A DNA stretch of 33,467 bases. Origin: JAJYLM01 sp964547905 (lineage in GTDB: Bacteria; JAMCPX01). Both the position numbers and the translations under genes were made by a program. The stretch lies in NCBI GenBank assembly GCA_964547905.1, contig CAZJPN010000002.1:1-33467 (forward strand), written 5' to 3'. The notes under the pieces were generated by a model. That model had not been told where the DNA came from. It saw nothing but the letters and a program-made list of their open reading frames with translations, and made no database searches. Below are positions 18,109 to 25,688 of the stretch, one piece after another; position 1 is the first letter of the stretch, and each line of letters starts with the position of its first letter.

Positions 18109-18214
18109 TATCCGACAGAAAGCCAGGCCAGAGTTATGGTTCAAACCTGTCCAAAATCCGGGCGCAGACCATCGTCTTCAAGATTTTAAATCAGGGCTCT
18201 AATTCTTAAACCGT

Positions 18215-18230
18215 CCCCCTGAAAAGGGGG
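18215..18230. repeat. GC-rich stem-loop in the post-kinase gap
   Basis: CCCCCT (18215-18220), loop GAAA, AGGGGG (18225-18230). It is followed by CCGTGGGGTT, which resembles the tail of the dispersed 'CCTCCCCCTT-x-x-x-GGGGGAGG' repeats seen at 28469-28491 in this window. The surrounding 18109-18360 contains no gene that I recognise. Confidence 0.55.
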
Positions 18231-18306
18231 CCGTGGGGTTATGTTTAAAAAACGTACCTGATTTGGCAAAGTAAACAATTTGCCCCGGATTCTCTGAAAA
18301 TTATCC

Positions 18307-18338
18307 TTACATTATACTACTTATCTGCGTATAGATAA
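18307..18338 (+). promoter_or_regulatory. Candidate promoter with inverted repeat upstream of the ORF6N gene
   Basis: TTACAT (18307-18312), a 17-bp spacer and TATAGA (18330-18335). The inverted repeat TTATCT-GCGTAT-AGATAA (18321-18338) overlaps the -10 and could be an operator, for example for autoregulation by the DNA-binding product. Weak on sequence match alone. Confidence 0.3.
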
Positions 18339-18365
18339 TTACAGAGTATTACGATTGGAGGTATC

Positions 18366-18884
18366 ATGAAAACAAAGTTACTCGTTCCGATAGAAACAAT
18401 TGAGCAAAAGATTCTGCTCATACGAGGATAGAAGGTAATGCTGGACAGCCACCTTGCAGAACTTTATGAAGTAGAAGTAAGAACGCTTGTACAGACTGTG
18501 AAAAGAAATATAATGCGATTCCCTGAAGATTTTATGTTTCAGCTTAATAATCAGGAAGTTATGAGTTTGAGATCACATTTTGTGATCTCAAAAACCGGTA
18601 GAGGAGGCCGCAGATATCCTCCCTATGTCTTTACAGAACAAGGCATAGCAATGCTTTCAAGTGTGCTCAACAGCGAAAGAGCTATACTGGTTAACATCAC
18701 CATTATGCGAGCGTTCGTAAAATTGCGCGAGATATTTATAACAAATAAAGAGTTCGCATATAAATTGGCTGAACTTGAACGGAAAGTCGGATCGCATGAT
18801 GAGGCAATACGATCCCTTGTTATTGCAATCAAAGACCTGCTAAAACAGCCTGAACCAAAACACCGCAGAATAGGATTCTTATGA
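18366..18884 (+). pseudogene. ORF6N-domain DNA-binding protein gene interrupted by in-frame TAG at codon 22
   Basis: A perfect ribosome-binding site (TTGGAGGTATC) leads into an ATG at 18366. The frame reads IEQKILLIRG, then TAG (18429-18431), then KVMLDSHLAELYEVEVRTL, in the same frame. ORF6N/KilA-N-type phage and mobile-element proteins usually read I-R-G-Q-K-V-M-L-D here, so TAG stands where a CAG/CAA glutamine is expected. Everything downstream is open for 150 codons (VKRNIMRFPEDFMFQL, the ROR-type LRSHFVISK, YVFTEQGIAMLSSVL and a C-terminal coiled coil) and looks undamaged. A 148-residue product could still be made by reinitiation at ATG 18438, six bases past the TAG. Recent nonsense mutation is the simplest reading. 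Confidence 0.8.
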
Positions 18885-18930
18885 GAACAATAAAGTCTAC
18901 ATTTTGTCATTCCGTGCTTGACACAGCATG

Positions 18931-19068
18931 CCCCGCACCTGATGCGGGGGAATCCAGTTCTCTTTCCCTCTTGTATAAAGAGGGGCGCAGGGGTGTCTTC
19001 TGCTATCTTCCCCTGACAAGGGGAATACAAGGGGTTTGATTCCTGTAGGGGCAGGGTTTGCTCTGCCC
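18931..19068. repeat. Cluster of four different GC-rich stem-loop repeats
   Basis: Four perfect short hairpins lie in a row without a gene: CCCCGCA-cctga-TGCGGGG (18931-18949); CCCTCTT-gtata-AAGAGGG (18966-18984); TTCCCCT-gaca-AGGGGAA (19008-19025); GGGCAG-ggtttgct-CTGCCC (19049-19068). The first sits in TCATTCCGTGCTTGACACAG..., a text I recognise as similar to dispersed repeats common in many bacterial genomes. The whole gap 18885-19174 is explained by such elements; no open reading frame there looks real. Confidence 0.65.
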
Positions 19069-19174
19069 TCTTCCTCCTGGCGTTATGATTCGACGCTCTT
19101 CAAAGTCCGGGGCAGCCCCTTTTCTCTTGGGATTGTGTAAGGTGAAGCCCTGCCCCCGGCTTCTTTGACCTCGA

Positions 19175-20281
19175 TCAAGACGAAGGCTTTAGCTTCTTAA
19201 GCTGTTGCAGAGTAGTCTTGATCATTCGCCCAAATTGTTTGTCTTTCCTGCGTCTTTCCTCGTAGGTCATCTCATGAAACTGCGATTCCTTGACCAACTT
19301 CATGTAGCTCTGATACCTGGCCTCACTCAAAGAACCGGTCTGAACTGCAAGTAGGATAGCACAACCGGCTTCGACAGAGTGTGTGCAATCTCTGAAATGG
19401 CAATTCTTCGAAAGTTGGTGAATGTCGGAGAAACTGTCAGCAATACTGGCTCCTACGCCCATCAATCCCAGTTCCCTCATGCCTGGAGTGTCAACCAAAA
19501 GTGCACCGTTGCCGAGGATTGTCAGCTGACGTCGTGATGTGGTATGTCGTCCCCTGCTGTCCTTTTCACGAACCGGATTTGTTTCGAATGCCTCGCAACC
19601 GAGAAGATGGTTCAGAAGTGTGGTCTTGCCTACACCCGAGGAACCAAGCAAGCAATATGTCTTCCCTTTTTGCAATACCTGATTGACTGCGTCGAGTCCC
19701 ATTTCAGTCTTATTGCTGAATGCGATGATCCGCGTAGCGATTTGTGCATCTCGGATCTCTGACATCCGTCTTTCTAATTCGTCTGCACTGATGAGATCGG
19801 TCTTGCTCAGTAAGATGACAGGCTCAACGCGGCCATCATTGACCATCACAAGATATCGCTCCATACGGCGAAGGTTGAAATTGAGATCGCACGATTGCAT
19901 GATGAAGGCGACATCGATATTTGAAGCGATCATCTGGTATTCAACGTTGTGACCCGAGGATTTGCGCCGCAAGAAGGTTCTTCTGGGGAAGATGTCATGG
20001 ATGATGGCAAGCGTGCCCTCATTGTGGTACTGAACAAGCACCCAGTCGCCAACGCATGGGAGCACTTGTCTTGAGTCGGCAGAAAAGAGAAGTTTACCGG
20101 TAGGCTCCGCCTGGACTTCACTGTGCTCGTTTCGAATGAGATATCGGTCTTTGTCGACTCTGGTGACACGCGCGACAGCGAAGTCCGGCGACTCTATTCC
20201 CCGACGCTTCTCTTCAAACCAACTGTCAAATCCGAGATCTATTAGTTCCATTGAAGATAAGAAGGAGTCTGCCCTTGGCAT
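19175..20281 (-). CDS. rsgA: Ribosome small-subunit-dependent GTPase RsgA (YjeQ)
   Basis: A 368-residue circularly permuted GTPase that acts in late 30S subunit maturation. The domains run OB fold (~35-105), then the permuted G domain with G4 LLSKTDL, G5-like FSNKTEMGL, G1 LGSSGVGKTTLL, the switch region RGRHTTSRRQL and G3 VDTPGMREL. A zinc-binding C-terminal domain follows with NCHFRDCTHSVEAGC (Cys-Cys-His-Cys). It ends in a lysine-rich tail. The start at 20281 lacks a Shine-Dalgarno; ATG 20251 (MELIDLGF) is equally possible. Codon use and GC content are visibly higher than the genes on either side, and both flanks are repeat-rich, suggesting replacement or acquisition by transfer. Confidence 0.95.
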   Translation of the reverse strand: MPRADSFLSSMELIDLGFDSWFEEKRRGIESPDFAVARVTRVDKDRYLIRNEHSEVQAEPTGKLLFSADSRQVLPCVGDWVLVQYHNEGTLAIIHDIFPRRTFLRRKSSGHNVEYQMIASNIDVAFIMQSCDLNFNLRRMERYLVMVNDGRVEPVILLSKTDLISADELERRMSEIRDAQIATRIIAFSNKTEMGLDAVNQVLQKGKTYCLLGSSGVGKTTLLNHLLGCEAFETNPVREKDSRGRHTTSRRQLTILGNGALLVDTPGMRELGLMGVGASIADSFSDIHQLSKNCHFRDCTHSVEAGCAILLAVQTGSLSEARYQSYMKLVKESQFHEMTYEERRRKDKQFGRMIKTTLQQLKKLKPSS

Positions 20282-20581
20282 TGGACAAAAGATTTCTGGT
20301 TTCTTTTATACTGTACTATCAGTTCTGGTACTTCTTTGGGAAGTTGATTATCCATGAAGATTCTTTATCAAATTTTGAGGGAATTTTCTATAAAAACGAA
20401 ACGAAAAGAATTAGATCCCGAAACAACCCGTGAAACAAGTTCAGGGCATGGGTTTGGATGACAAACAAAGCAAGACCTCACCTTCATCCTCTCCTAAAAG
20501 GAGAGGAAATTAATTTACCCGAATCAAGCCCAGTCCTCATGTCAAGGGGGATAGCGCAGGAGCTTAAGCCTGCAGATCGGT
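20282..20581. other. Intergenic gap between rsgA and the ABC ATPase with one stem-loop repeat
   Basis: No gene is supported in these 300 bases. CCTCTCCT-aaa-AGGAGAGG (20488-20506), preceded by CCTCACCTTCAT, is a perfect 8-bp stem-loop of the same general style as those at 28469-28555. GCAGGAGCTTAAGCCTGC (near 20559-20576) is another small inverted repeat. An ABC-2 permease gene would be expected here, downstream of the ATPase, but no hydrophobic frame is visible. Confidence 0.5.
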
Positions 20582-21523
20582 TCATTCGCCTTCCTGGAGG
20601 GAAGTGCCGGTTATGGCAAGGAACGCATCTTCGAGATTCGGAGGCCGCCTCAAAGGATATGAAAGAGGATAAAACTCTATCAACTTCCTGTGTATTGCGA
20701 TTACATCCTCGAATTTCTCCGGTATGATTAAACCGAACTTGCTTGAAAATTCATGGTTGAATTTAAATTCCTTCAAGCTCTCAAGTATCTTGGAAAAGTC
20801 TTCCCCGTTATTGAACCTGATTTCTATTATATCTGTAGGATATCGCGATGCTACAATATGCTGGGGTGTATTCATATCTATTATGCAACCGTCATGCACA
20901 ATCATAACCCTGTCGCACAGCTTCGTTACCTCCTCCATATAATGCGTTGTAAGCAGGATAGTAATACCCTGTTCTTTTACCTGCAAAAGTTTGTCCCATG
21001 TATCATGTCTAACCTGAGGATCAAGGCCTGTCGTCGGCTCATCAAGGATGAGCAAAGACGGATCATTGATAAGCCCGCGGGCAAGTGTAAGTCTTCGACG
21101 CATACCCCCTGAAAGCTCCATTACATTGTAATTTACATATTGCATAAGATCAAAAAATTTCAGAAGCTCGTTTATTCTTTCTTTTGATACCGCACCAAAA
21201 TAGCTCGCATATATCAAAAGGTTTTCATAAACACTGAGATCCGGATCAAGATTGTCTTCTTGCGGTACTATACCCATTCGCCTTCTTATTTCCCTATCGT
21301 GTCTCCTCGCATCCTTACCAAACACATACAGTTCACCGTCATCGATTGTACACTTGCCTGTTATCATATTGACCGTCGTTGTCTTGCCAGCTCCATTGGG
21401 ACCGACAATGCCGAATACCTCACCCCGTTTTACCTGAAAACTTATTCTGTTGACAGCAACCTTATTGTTGTATTGCTTGAATAAATCCTTTGCTGTGATT
21501 AATGCTTCTTGTTCTTTCTCCAT
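20582..21523 (-). CDS. ABC-2-type transporter ATP-binding protein, without adjacent permease
   Basis: A 313-residue ATPase of the NodI/DrrA/CcmA type. Walker A GPNGAGKTTT, Q-loop VPQEDNLDPDLSVYENL, signature LSGGMRRRLTLARGL, Walker B LLILDEPTTGLDP and H-loop LLTTHYMEE are complete. The C-terminal ~80 residues form the accessory domain usual for this subgroup, ending LEDAFLAITG. It should energise an ABC-2 integral membrane partner exporting a lipid, drug or polysaccharide, but none lies within this window. The downstream side ends in repeats. The ATG at 21521-21523 has only a weak AAAGG upstream. Either the permease is elsewhere or it was lost in rearrangement. Confidence 0.9.
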   Translation of the reverse strand: MEKEQEALITAKDLFKQYNNKVAVNRISFQVKRGEVFGIVGPNGAGKTTTVNMITGKCTIDDGELYVFGKDARRHDREIRRRMGIVPQEDNLDPDLSVYENLLIYASYFGAVSKERINELLKFFDLMQYVNYNVMELSGGMRRRLTLARGLINDPSLLILDEPTTGLDPQVRHDTWDKLLQVKEQGITILLTTHYMEEVTKLCDRVMIVHDGCIIDMNTPQHIVASRYPTDIIEIRFNNGEDFSKILESLKEFKFNHEFSSKFGLIIPEKFEDVIAIHRKLIEFYPLSYPLRRPPNLEDAFLAITGTSLQEGE

Positions 21524-21768
21524 TGTTATATGCTACCTTTCAACAGGCAACAGCCTCGTACATAGCAACCCTTGAATATACAATAGTAACAGGTATGTTA
21601 TCATAAAACGTTAACCATGACTTTTGTTCATACATCATCATACTCCGGCGTATTATTTTTAATGACTGTCTCTTACCAGAACGACTTTTAAAAGTCTACT
21701 GTTCAGGACTGTTTGCTTTGCTTTTTTCTTCAGAATGTATTATTTTTATTGATACCGGGGGTGGCGTT

Positions 21769-23580
21769 ATGGAACAATCGATAATCTCAGTATTTTATCA
21801 GAGGGCAAAACTCAATCCTGACAAGCTCGCGATTATCTGGAACAAAAAGGGGGATTGGCAGCATATAACATGGAAAGAATACTGGGAACACGTCGGTAAT
21901 GCATCCTATGGACTTCTATCTCTGGGCTTTAAACCTGGCGATAGAGCCAATATAATCGGCACGAACAGGCCTGAGTGGTTTTATTCCGATCTGGCAATCA
22001 TGAGCAACGGCGGTATTTCAGTGCCTGTATACCATACAAATATGCCAAAACAGATCAAATACATATCACAGCACAGTGAATCATCTTTTATCTTCTTGGA
22101 AAACAGGACACAACTTGATAAGGTTATGGCTGTTCGATCACAATTACCGTCTTTAAAAAAGATTATTTTATGGGATAAATCCGATAGTGCAAATGATCCC
22201 TTGATTATAACCTTCGAAGAACTCGAGAACCTCGGCGAGAAAGCAAAGTCTGGGCAATCCGGCACCGTCGAAAGAAGGATACAGAACATAAAATCAAATG
22301 ATACTGCCACAATTGTTTACACCTCCGGAACAACAGGTCCTCCTAAGGGAGCGATGATCTCACACAGCAATATCGTATGGACGTGTGATGCCCTTACAAA
22401 AGCAAACGATTACTTTGATACGGATATGTATATGAGCTACCTGCCTCTATCGCACATAGCAGAGCGTATAGGTATTTACTATTCCTCCATATATACGGAC
22501 GGCACCATAGGCATACCCGAGAGTCTTGATAAACTTGCGGCTGATATAAAGGTAATACAACCTCATATTATGTTTGCAGTGCCGAGGGTTATGGAAAAGT
22601 TTTATGCAGGGATAAAGGCCGCCTTTTCACAGACAAAAGGCTTCAAGAAAAGGATCATAGATCTTGCCGTGAACACCGGGAATCAATGGGTACGATACAT
22701 GGAGAGCAGTTCGAATGACGCAAAACCGCCGGCAATCTTAAAGCTCAAAAGGAAGATAGCCGACAAGCTTGTTTATTCAAAGCTGAAACACGAGCTTGGT
22801 TTTTCCCGCGGAAGATTGCTCATCGCAGGCGGGGCACCGGTACCCGCAGAGATATTAAGATTTTTCCATTCGATAAACATACCTCTTTGCGTTGTATACG
22901 GCCAAACAGAAGTAACAGGACCGACGTCCATTCACGAACACGGTCACATAAAATTCGATACTACCGGACCCGCAGTTCCCGGTGTAGAAGTAAGGATAGC
23001 TCCTGACAAGGAAATTCTGGTCAAGGGTGGTAATGTGTTTATGGGATACTTCAAGTATCCCGAAGCAACAAATGAGGCATTGAAAGATGGATGGCTTTAC
23101 TCCGGCGATATAGGAGAGCTGGATAAAGATGGACACCTCAAGGTAACAGACCGTAAAAAAGACCTCATCATAACATCCGAAGGAAAAAACGTATCTCCTT
23201 CAAACATAGAGAGTATGTTAAAGGCGAACCCTCTGATAAGCCAGGCAGTCGTTATCGGTGATAAAAGATCGTTCCTTACCGCACTTCTCACGTTGAATCT
23301 TGAGAACATACAAAAGTTTGCAAAAGAAAAAGGCATAAAAGACACGACCATGCAGGACCTCTCACGGCATCCGGAGATCAACAAAACAATCTCTGATTTC
23401 GTTTCAAGGATAAACAGCGAACTCGTCCAGTATGAAACGATCAAAAAGTTTACCATACTTGACAAGGATTTTACTCAGGACGACGATGAGTTAACACCAA
23501 CACTCAAGGTAAAAAGGAAGGTTGTTAACGAAAAGTACGCTGGCATCATAGAGGGCATGTACAGCAGAAACGGACAATAA
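21769..23580 (+). CDS. Long-chain acyl-CoA synthetase (AMP-forming, FadD/FAA1-like)
   Basis: A 603-residue member of the adenylate-forming superfamily that activates fatty acids to acyl-CoA. Seen in order: A3/P-loop YTSGTTGPPKGAMISH, A5 YGQTEVTGPTS, A7 GWLYSGDIGELDKDG, the hinge TDRKKDLIITSEGKNVSPSNIE, and the A10 lysine region TPTLKVKRKVV. The motif spacing and the N-terminal HITWKEYWEHV match bacterial long-chain ligases. I choose ATG 21769 (MEQSIISVFYQ), preceded by GGGGGTGG at suitable distance. An earlier in-frame ATG at 21718 has no ribosome-binding site. The gene stands alone and converges on the Crp-like gene. The palindrome GACTTTTAAAAGTC at 21683-21696 lies upstream and could be an operator. 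Confidence 0.92.
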   Translation: MEQSIISVFYQRAKLNPDKLAIIWNKKGDWQHITWKEYWEHVGNASYGLLSLGFKPGDRANIIGTNRPEWFYSDLAIMSNGGISVPVYHTNMPKQIKYISQHSESSFIFLENRTQLDKVMAVRSQLPSLKKIILWDKSDSANDPLIITFEELENLGEKAKSGQSGTVERRIQNIKSNDTATIVYTSGTTGPPKGAMISHSNIVWTCDALTKANDYFDTDMYMSYLPLSHIAERIGIYYSSIYTDGTIGIPESLDKLAADIKVIQPHIMFAVPRVMEKFYAGIKAAFSQTKGFKKRIIDLAVNTGNQWVRYMESSSNDAKPPAILKLKRKIADKLVYSKLKHELGFSRGRLLIAGGAPVPAEILRFFHSINIPLCVVYGQTEVTGPTSIHEHGHIKFDTTGPAVPGVEVRIAPDKEILVKGGNVFMGYFKYPEATNEALKDGWLYSGDIGELDKDGHLKVTDRKKDLIITSEGKNVSPSNIESMLKANPLISQAVVIGDKRSFLTALLTLNLENIQKFAKEKGIKDTTMQDLSRHPEINKTISDFVSRINSELVQYETIKKFTILDKDFTQDDDELTPTLKVKRKVVNEKYAGIIEGMYSRNGQ

Positions 23581-23582
23581 TC

Positions 23583-23694
23583 CCCGTTAGAAAGTCATGC
23601 CATCTTATCCTCCAAAGTAAGCCACAAGACTTATAAGCCTTGGGCTTAGCGGCTTCGCCTCTGGCGAAGCTCAAACCCTACGTTTTCTAACGGG
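23583..23694. repeat. 112-bp inverted-repeat element between convergent genes, with internal hairpin
   Basis: CCCGTTAGAAA (23583-23593) and its exact reverse complement TTTCTAACGGG (23684-23694) bracket the gap between two convergent genes. Inside lies GCTTCGCC-tct-GGCGAAGC (23652-23670), a perfect 8-bp stem. It may be a small MITE-like insertion or a bidirectional terminator; no T-run follows either stem, which argues against a standard intrinsic terminator. Confidence 0.6.
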
Positions 23695-23703
23695 TTAGCC
23701 CAC

Positions 23704-24336
23704 TTACAGCGGCAGGGTGAGTGCCCTTATGCCGGGCACGAGCTTATGTTCATTATAAAATTCCGCGATGGTAAGGATCGTATGCAGCCTGCCGAGTCCC
23801 AACATTTTAGCAAGCCTCCCAGACGTTGGCCTTATTCTTATGAATATGTACGACTTACGATGTTCGCCTATTCTATCGGCAAGTATCTTTACCGCCTCCT
23901 CAAGCCTTACCCTCGGTGGTTTGAAAACAAGCGTATCAGGACTAATCGGGACAATTACCTTCTTGCGTAATATTCCCTTGTAAAAGGTAAGTTGTGCACT
24001 GTCGGATGATTTTGCTATCTCGAACATCTCGTCAAATGACAACTCTATTAAATGCGTATCTTTAATAGAGAGCAAAATTACGTTTGAACCAGAATCAGAT
24101 CTCAAACCTCCAAAACATTCGCCACTCAGCAAAGAGATCAAACCGAGCGATTGATTTGACTTAGTCGTGAAATCACACCTTATTTCACCGGATATTATTA
24201 TATAACCATGATCGTTATTAAGATCTAAATTAATGCTTGCACCTGCTTTAAAAGTATGTTTTTTTGCTTTTCCAATGATATCTTTATGTTTTTCAATACC
24301 ATTCATCAAGCTATATCCGCTTACATACCAGAACAT
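23704..24336 (-). CDS. Divergent Crp/Fnr-like regulator coupled to NtrX
   Basis: About 210 residues with an N-terminal cupin-like sensor (~25-125; HTFKAGASI, HGYIIISGEI, LLSGECFGGL) and a long connecting helix (~135-158). The C-terminal helix-turn-helix region reads RPTSGRLAKMLGLGRLHTILTIAEFYNEHKLV, laid out like Crp (RLAxxLGxxRxTxxRxLxxFxxxxLI). The usual phosphate-binding cassette (G-E-x-x ... R-T/S-A) is not present after SGECFG, and no cysteine cluster is seen, so it probably binds neither cAMP nor an Fe-S cluster in the classical way. ATG 24334-24336 shares its A with the ntrX TGA (TGATG), indicating translational coupling. ATG 24306 (MNGIEKH) is an alternative start. Confidence 0.65.
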   Translation of the reverse strand: MFWYVSGYSLMNGIEKHKDIIGKAKKHTFKAGASINLDLNNDHGYIIISGEIRCDFTTKSNQSLGLISLLSGECFGGLRSDSGSNVILLSIKDTHLIELSFDEMFEIAKSSDSAQLTFYKGILRKKVIVPISPDTLVFKPPRVRLEEAVKILADRIGEHRKSYIFIRIRPTSGRLAKMLGLGRLHTILTIAEFYNEHKLVPGIRALTLPL

Positions 24337-25688
24337 CAACCTTCCCTTTCTATTCCGAGTAATTTTATCTTCCGTGAAAGGTTCTCTCTTGAAATACCGA
24401 TCTTCACCGCTGTTTTTGTTATATTCCAGTTGTTTTCTCTGAGCATGCGTATTATATAATCCTTTTCAAAGGCACTTTTTGCAGAATGTAATCTATCATC
24501 CGCCTGTTCTACGCTATCTTCTACATATGAACGTATCTCTCTGGGTAGATCCTCTATGTCTATAATGTCCCCCTCGACAAGCACAAAAAGCCTTTCAATA
24601 AGATTTTTCAGTTCCCTTACATTACCTTTCCACACATAAAAGCTCAACACTCCCATAGCACCCGGGGTTATCTGTTTTTTTTGCCTGCTTATTTTATTTT
24701 TCTCATTAAGGAAATATTCCACCAGAACAGGTATATCCTCCTTCCTTTCTCGAAGAGGCAATATATGCAAAGGAATCACATTTAATCTGTAATAAAGGTC
24801 CTCCCGGAATCTACCATCTCGTATCTCGTCTTTGATTATCTTGTTTGTAGCAGCAACGACACGAATATCTATATCTATAGGATCGTTTCCACCTATCCTT
24901 GTAAACCGCCCTTCTTCAAGCGTACGCAGTAACTTAGCCTGCATACGCAGACTCATGTCTCCAACCTCATCAAGAAAAAGTGTTCCGCTATCCGCAAGCT
25001 CAAGCTTTCCTATCCTTTTTCTGTCAGCCCCTGTAAATGCGCCCTTTTCATGTCCAAATAATTCGCTCTCCATAAGCTCTTCCGGTATGGCTGCACAGTT
25101 GACATCTATAAAAGGCATGTTTGCCCTGGAGCTGAGCCTGTGTATGGCGTTCGCAACGAGCTCTTTGCCTGTACCGTTTTCACCTGTTATCATAACCCAG
25201 CTATCCGAAGGAGCAACAATGGCTATCTTTTTCTTCAAGTCTTCCATAGCCTTTGATACGCTTATAATCTCATATTTTCTTTCTATAGTAACCTTTAATT
25301 GTTTATTCTCCTGCTGCAGGTTGAATACTTTAAGCCCGTTGCTTATGGTGATGAGCAATTTATCCGCTGACAATGGTTTCTCTATAAAATCATAAGCCCC
25401 CAATTTGATAGTTTTTACTGCCGTATCTATGGTTCCATGCCCTGATATCATTATCACTATCGTGTCGGGATACTGTTCCTTTATTCTTTTCAGAACTTCG
25501 ATCCCATCCATCTGAGGCAGCCATATATCAAGCAAAACAATTTGAGGATCGAAGCTCTTCATTAACTCTAATGCCTCAAAACCATCTTTGGCACGCCTTA
25601 CCTCATAATGTTCGTCTTTCAATATGCCGGCTATGGTTGATCGGATATAGTCTTCATCATCTACAACAAGTACCGTATGGTTACCCAT
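24336..25688 (-). CDS. ntrX: Sigma-54-dependent response regulator, NtrX/NtrC family
   Basis: A 450-residue transcription activator with three domains. The receiver (1-120) has phospho-acceptor D54 in VLLDIWLPQMDG and the acidic pair VVDDED. The AAA+ domain has Walker A GENGTGKELV, the sigma-54-contacting loop GAFTGA (in HEKGAFTGADRK) and Walker B GTLFLDEVGDM. A Fis-type helix-turn-helix covers the C-terminus (NITKTAVKIGISRENLSRKIK). The GAFTGA loop is intact, so it should activate sigma-54 promoters. Its ATG shares one base with the ntrY stop (TAATG at 25686-25690), and its own stop overlaps the Crp-like gene. The cognate kinase is clearly the upstream NtrY. Confidence 0.95.
   Translation of the reverse strand: MGNHTVLVVDDEDYIRSTIAGILKDEHYEVRRAKDGFEALELMKSFDPQIVLLDIWLPQMDGIEVLKRIKEQYPDTIVIMISGHGTIDTAVKTIKLGAYDFIEKPLSADKLLITISNGLKVFNLQQENKQLKVTIERKYEIISVSKAMEDLKKKIAIVAPSDSWVMITGENGTGKELVANAIHRLSSRANMPFIDVNCAAIPEELMESELFGHEKGAFTGADRKRIGKLELADSGTLFLDEVGDMSLRMQAKLLRTLEEGRFTRIGGNDPIDIDIRVVAATNKIIKDEIRDGRFREDLYYRLNVIPLHILPLRERKEDIPVLVEYFLNEKNKISRQKKQITPGAMGVLSFYVWKGNVRELKNLIERLFVLVEGDIIDIEDLPREIRSYVEDSVEQADDRLHSAKSAFEKDYIIRMLRENNWNITKTAVKIGISRENLSRKIKLLGIEREG

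Noticed and set aside
18931..19068. CRISPR-like array in the hairpin cluster
   Set aside because: The stems differ from each other in sequence and spacing; there is no repeated unit with constant length and no cas gene.
23652..23670. Intrinsic terminator for the acyl-CoA synthetase
   Set aside because: The stem is good, but no T-run follows on either strand, so I list it only as part of the inverted-repeat element.
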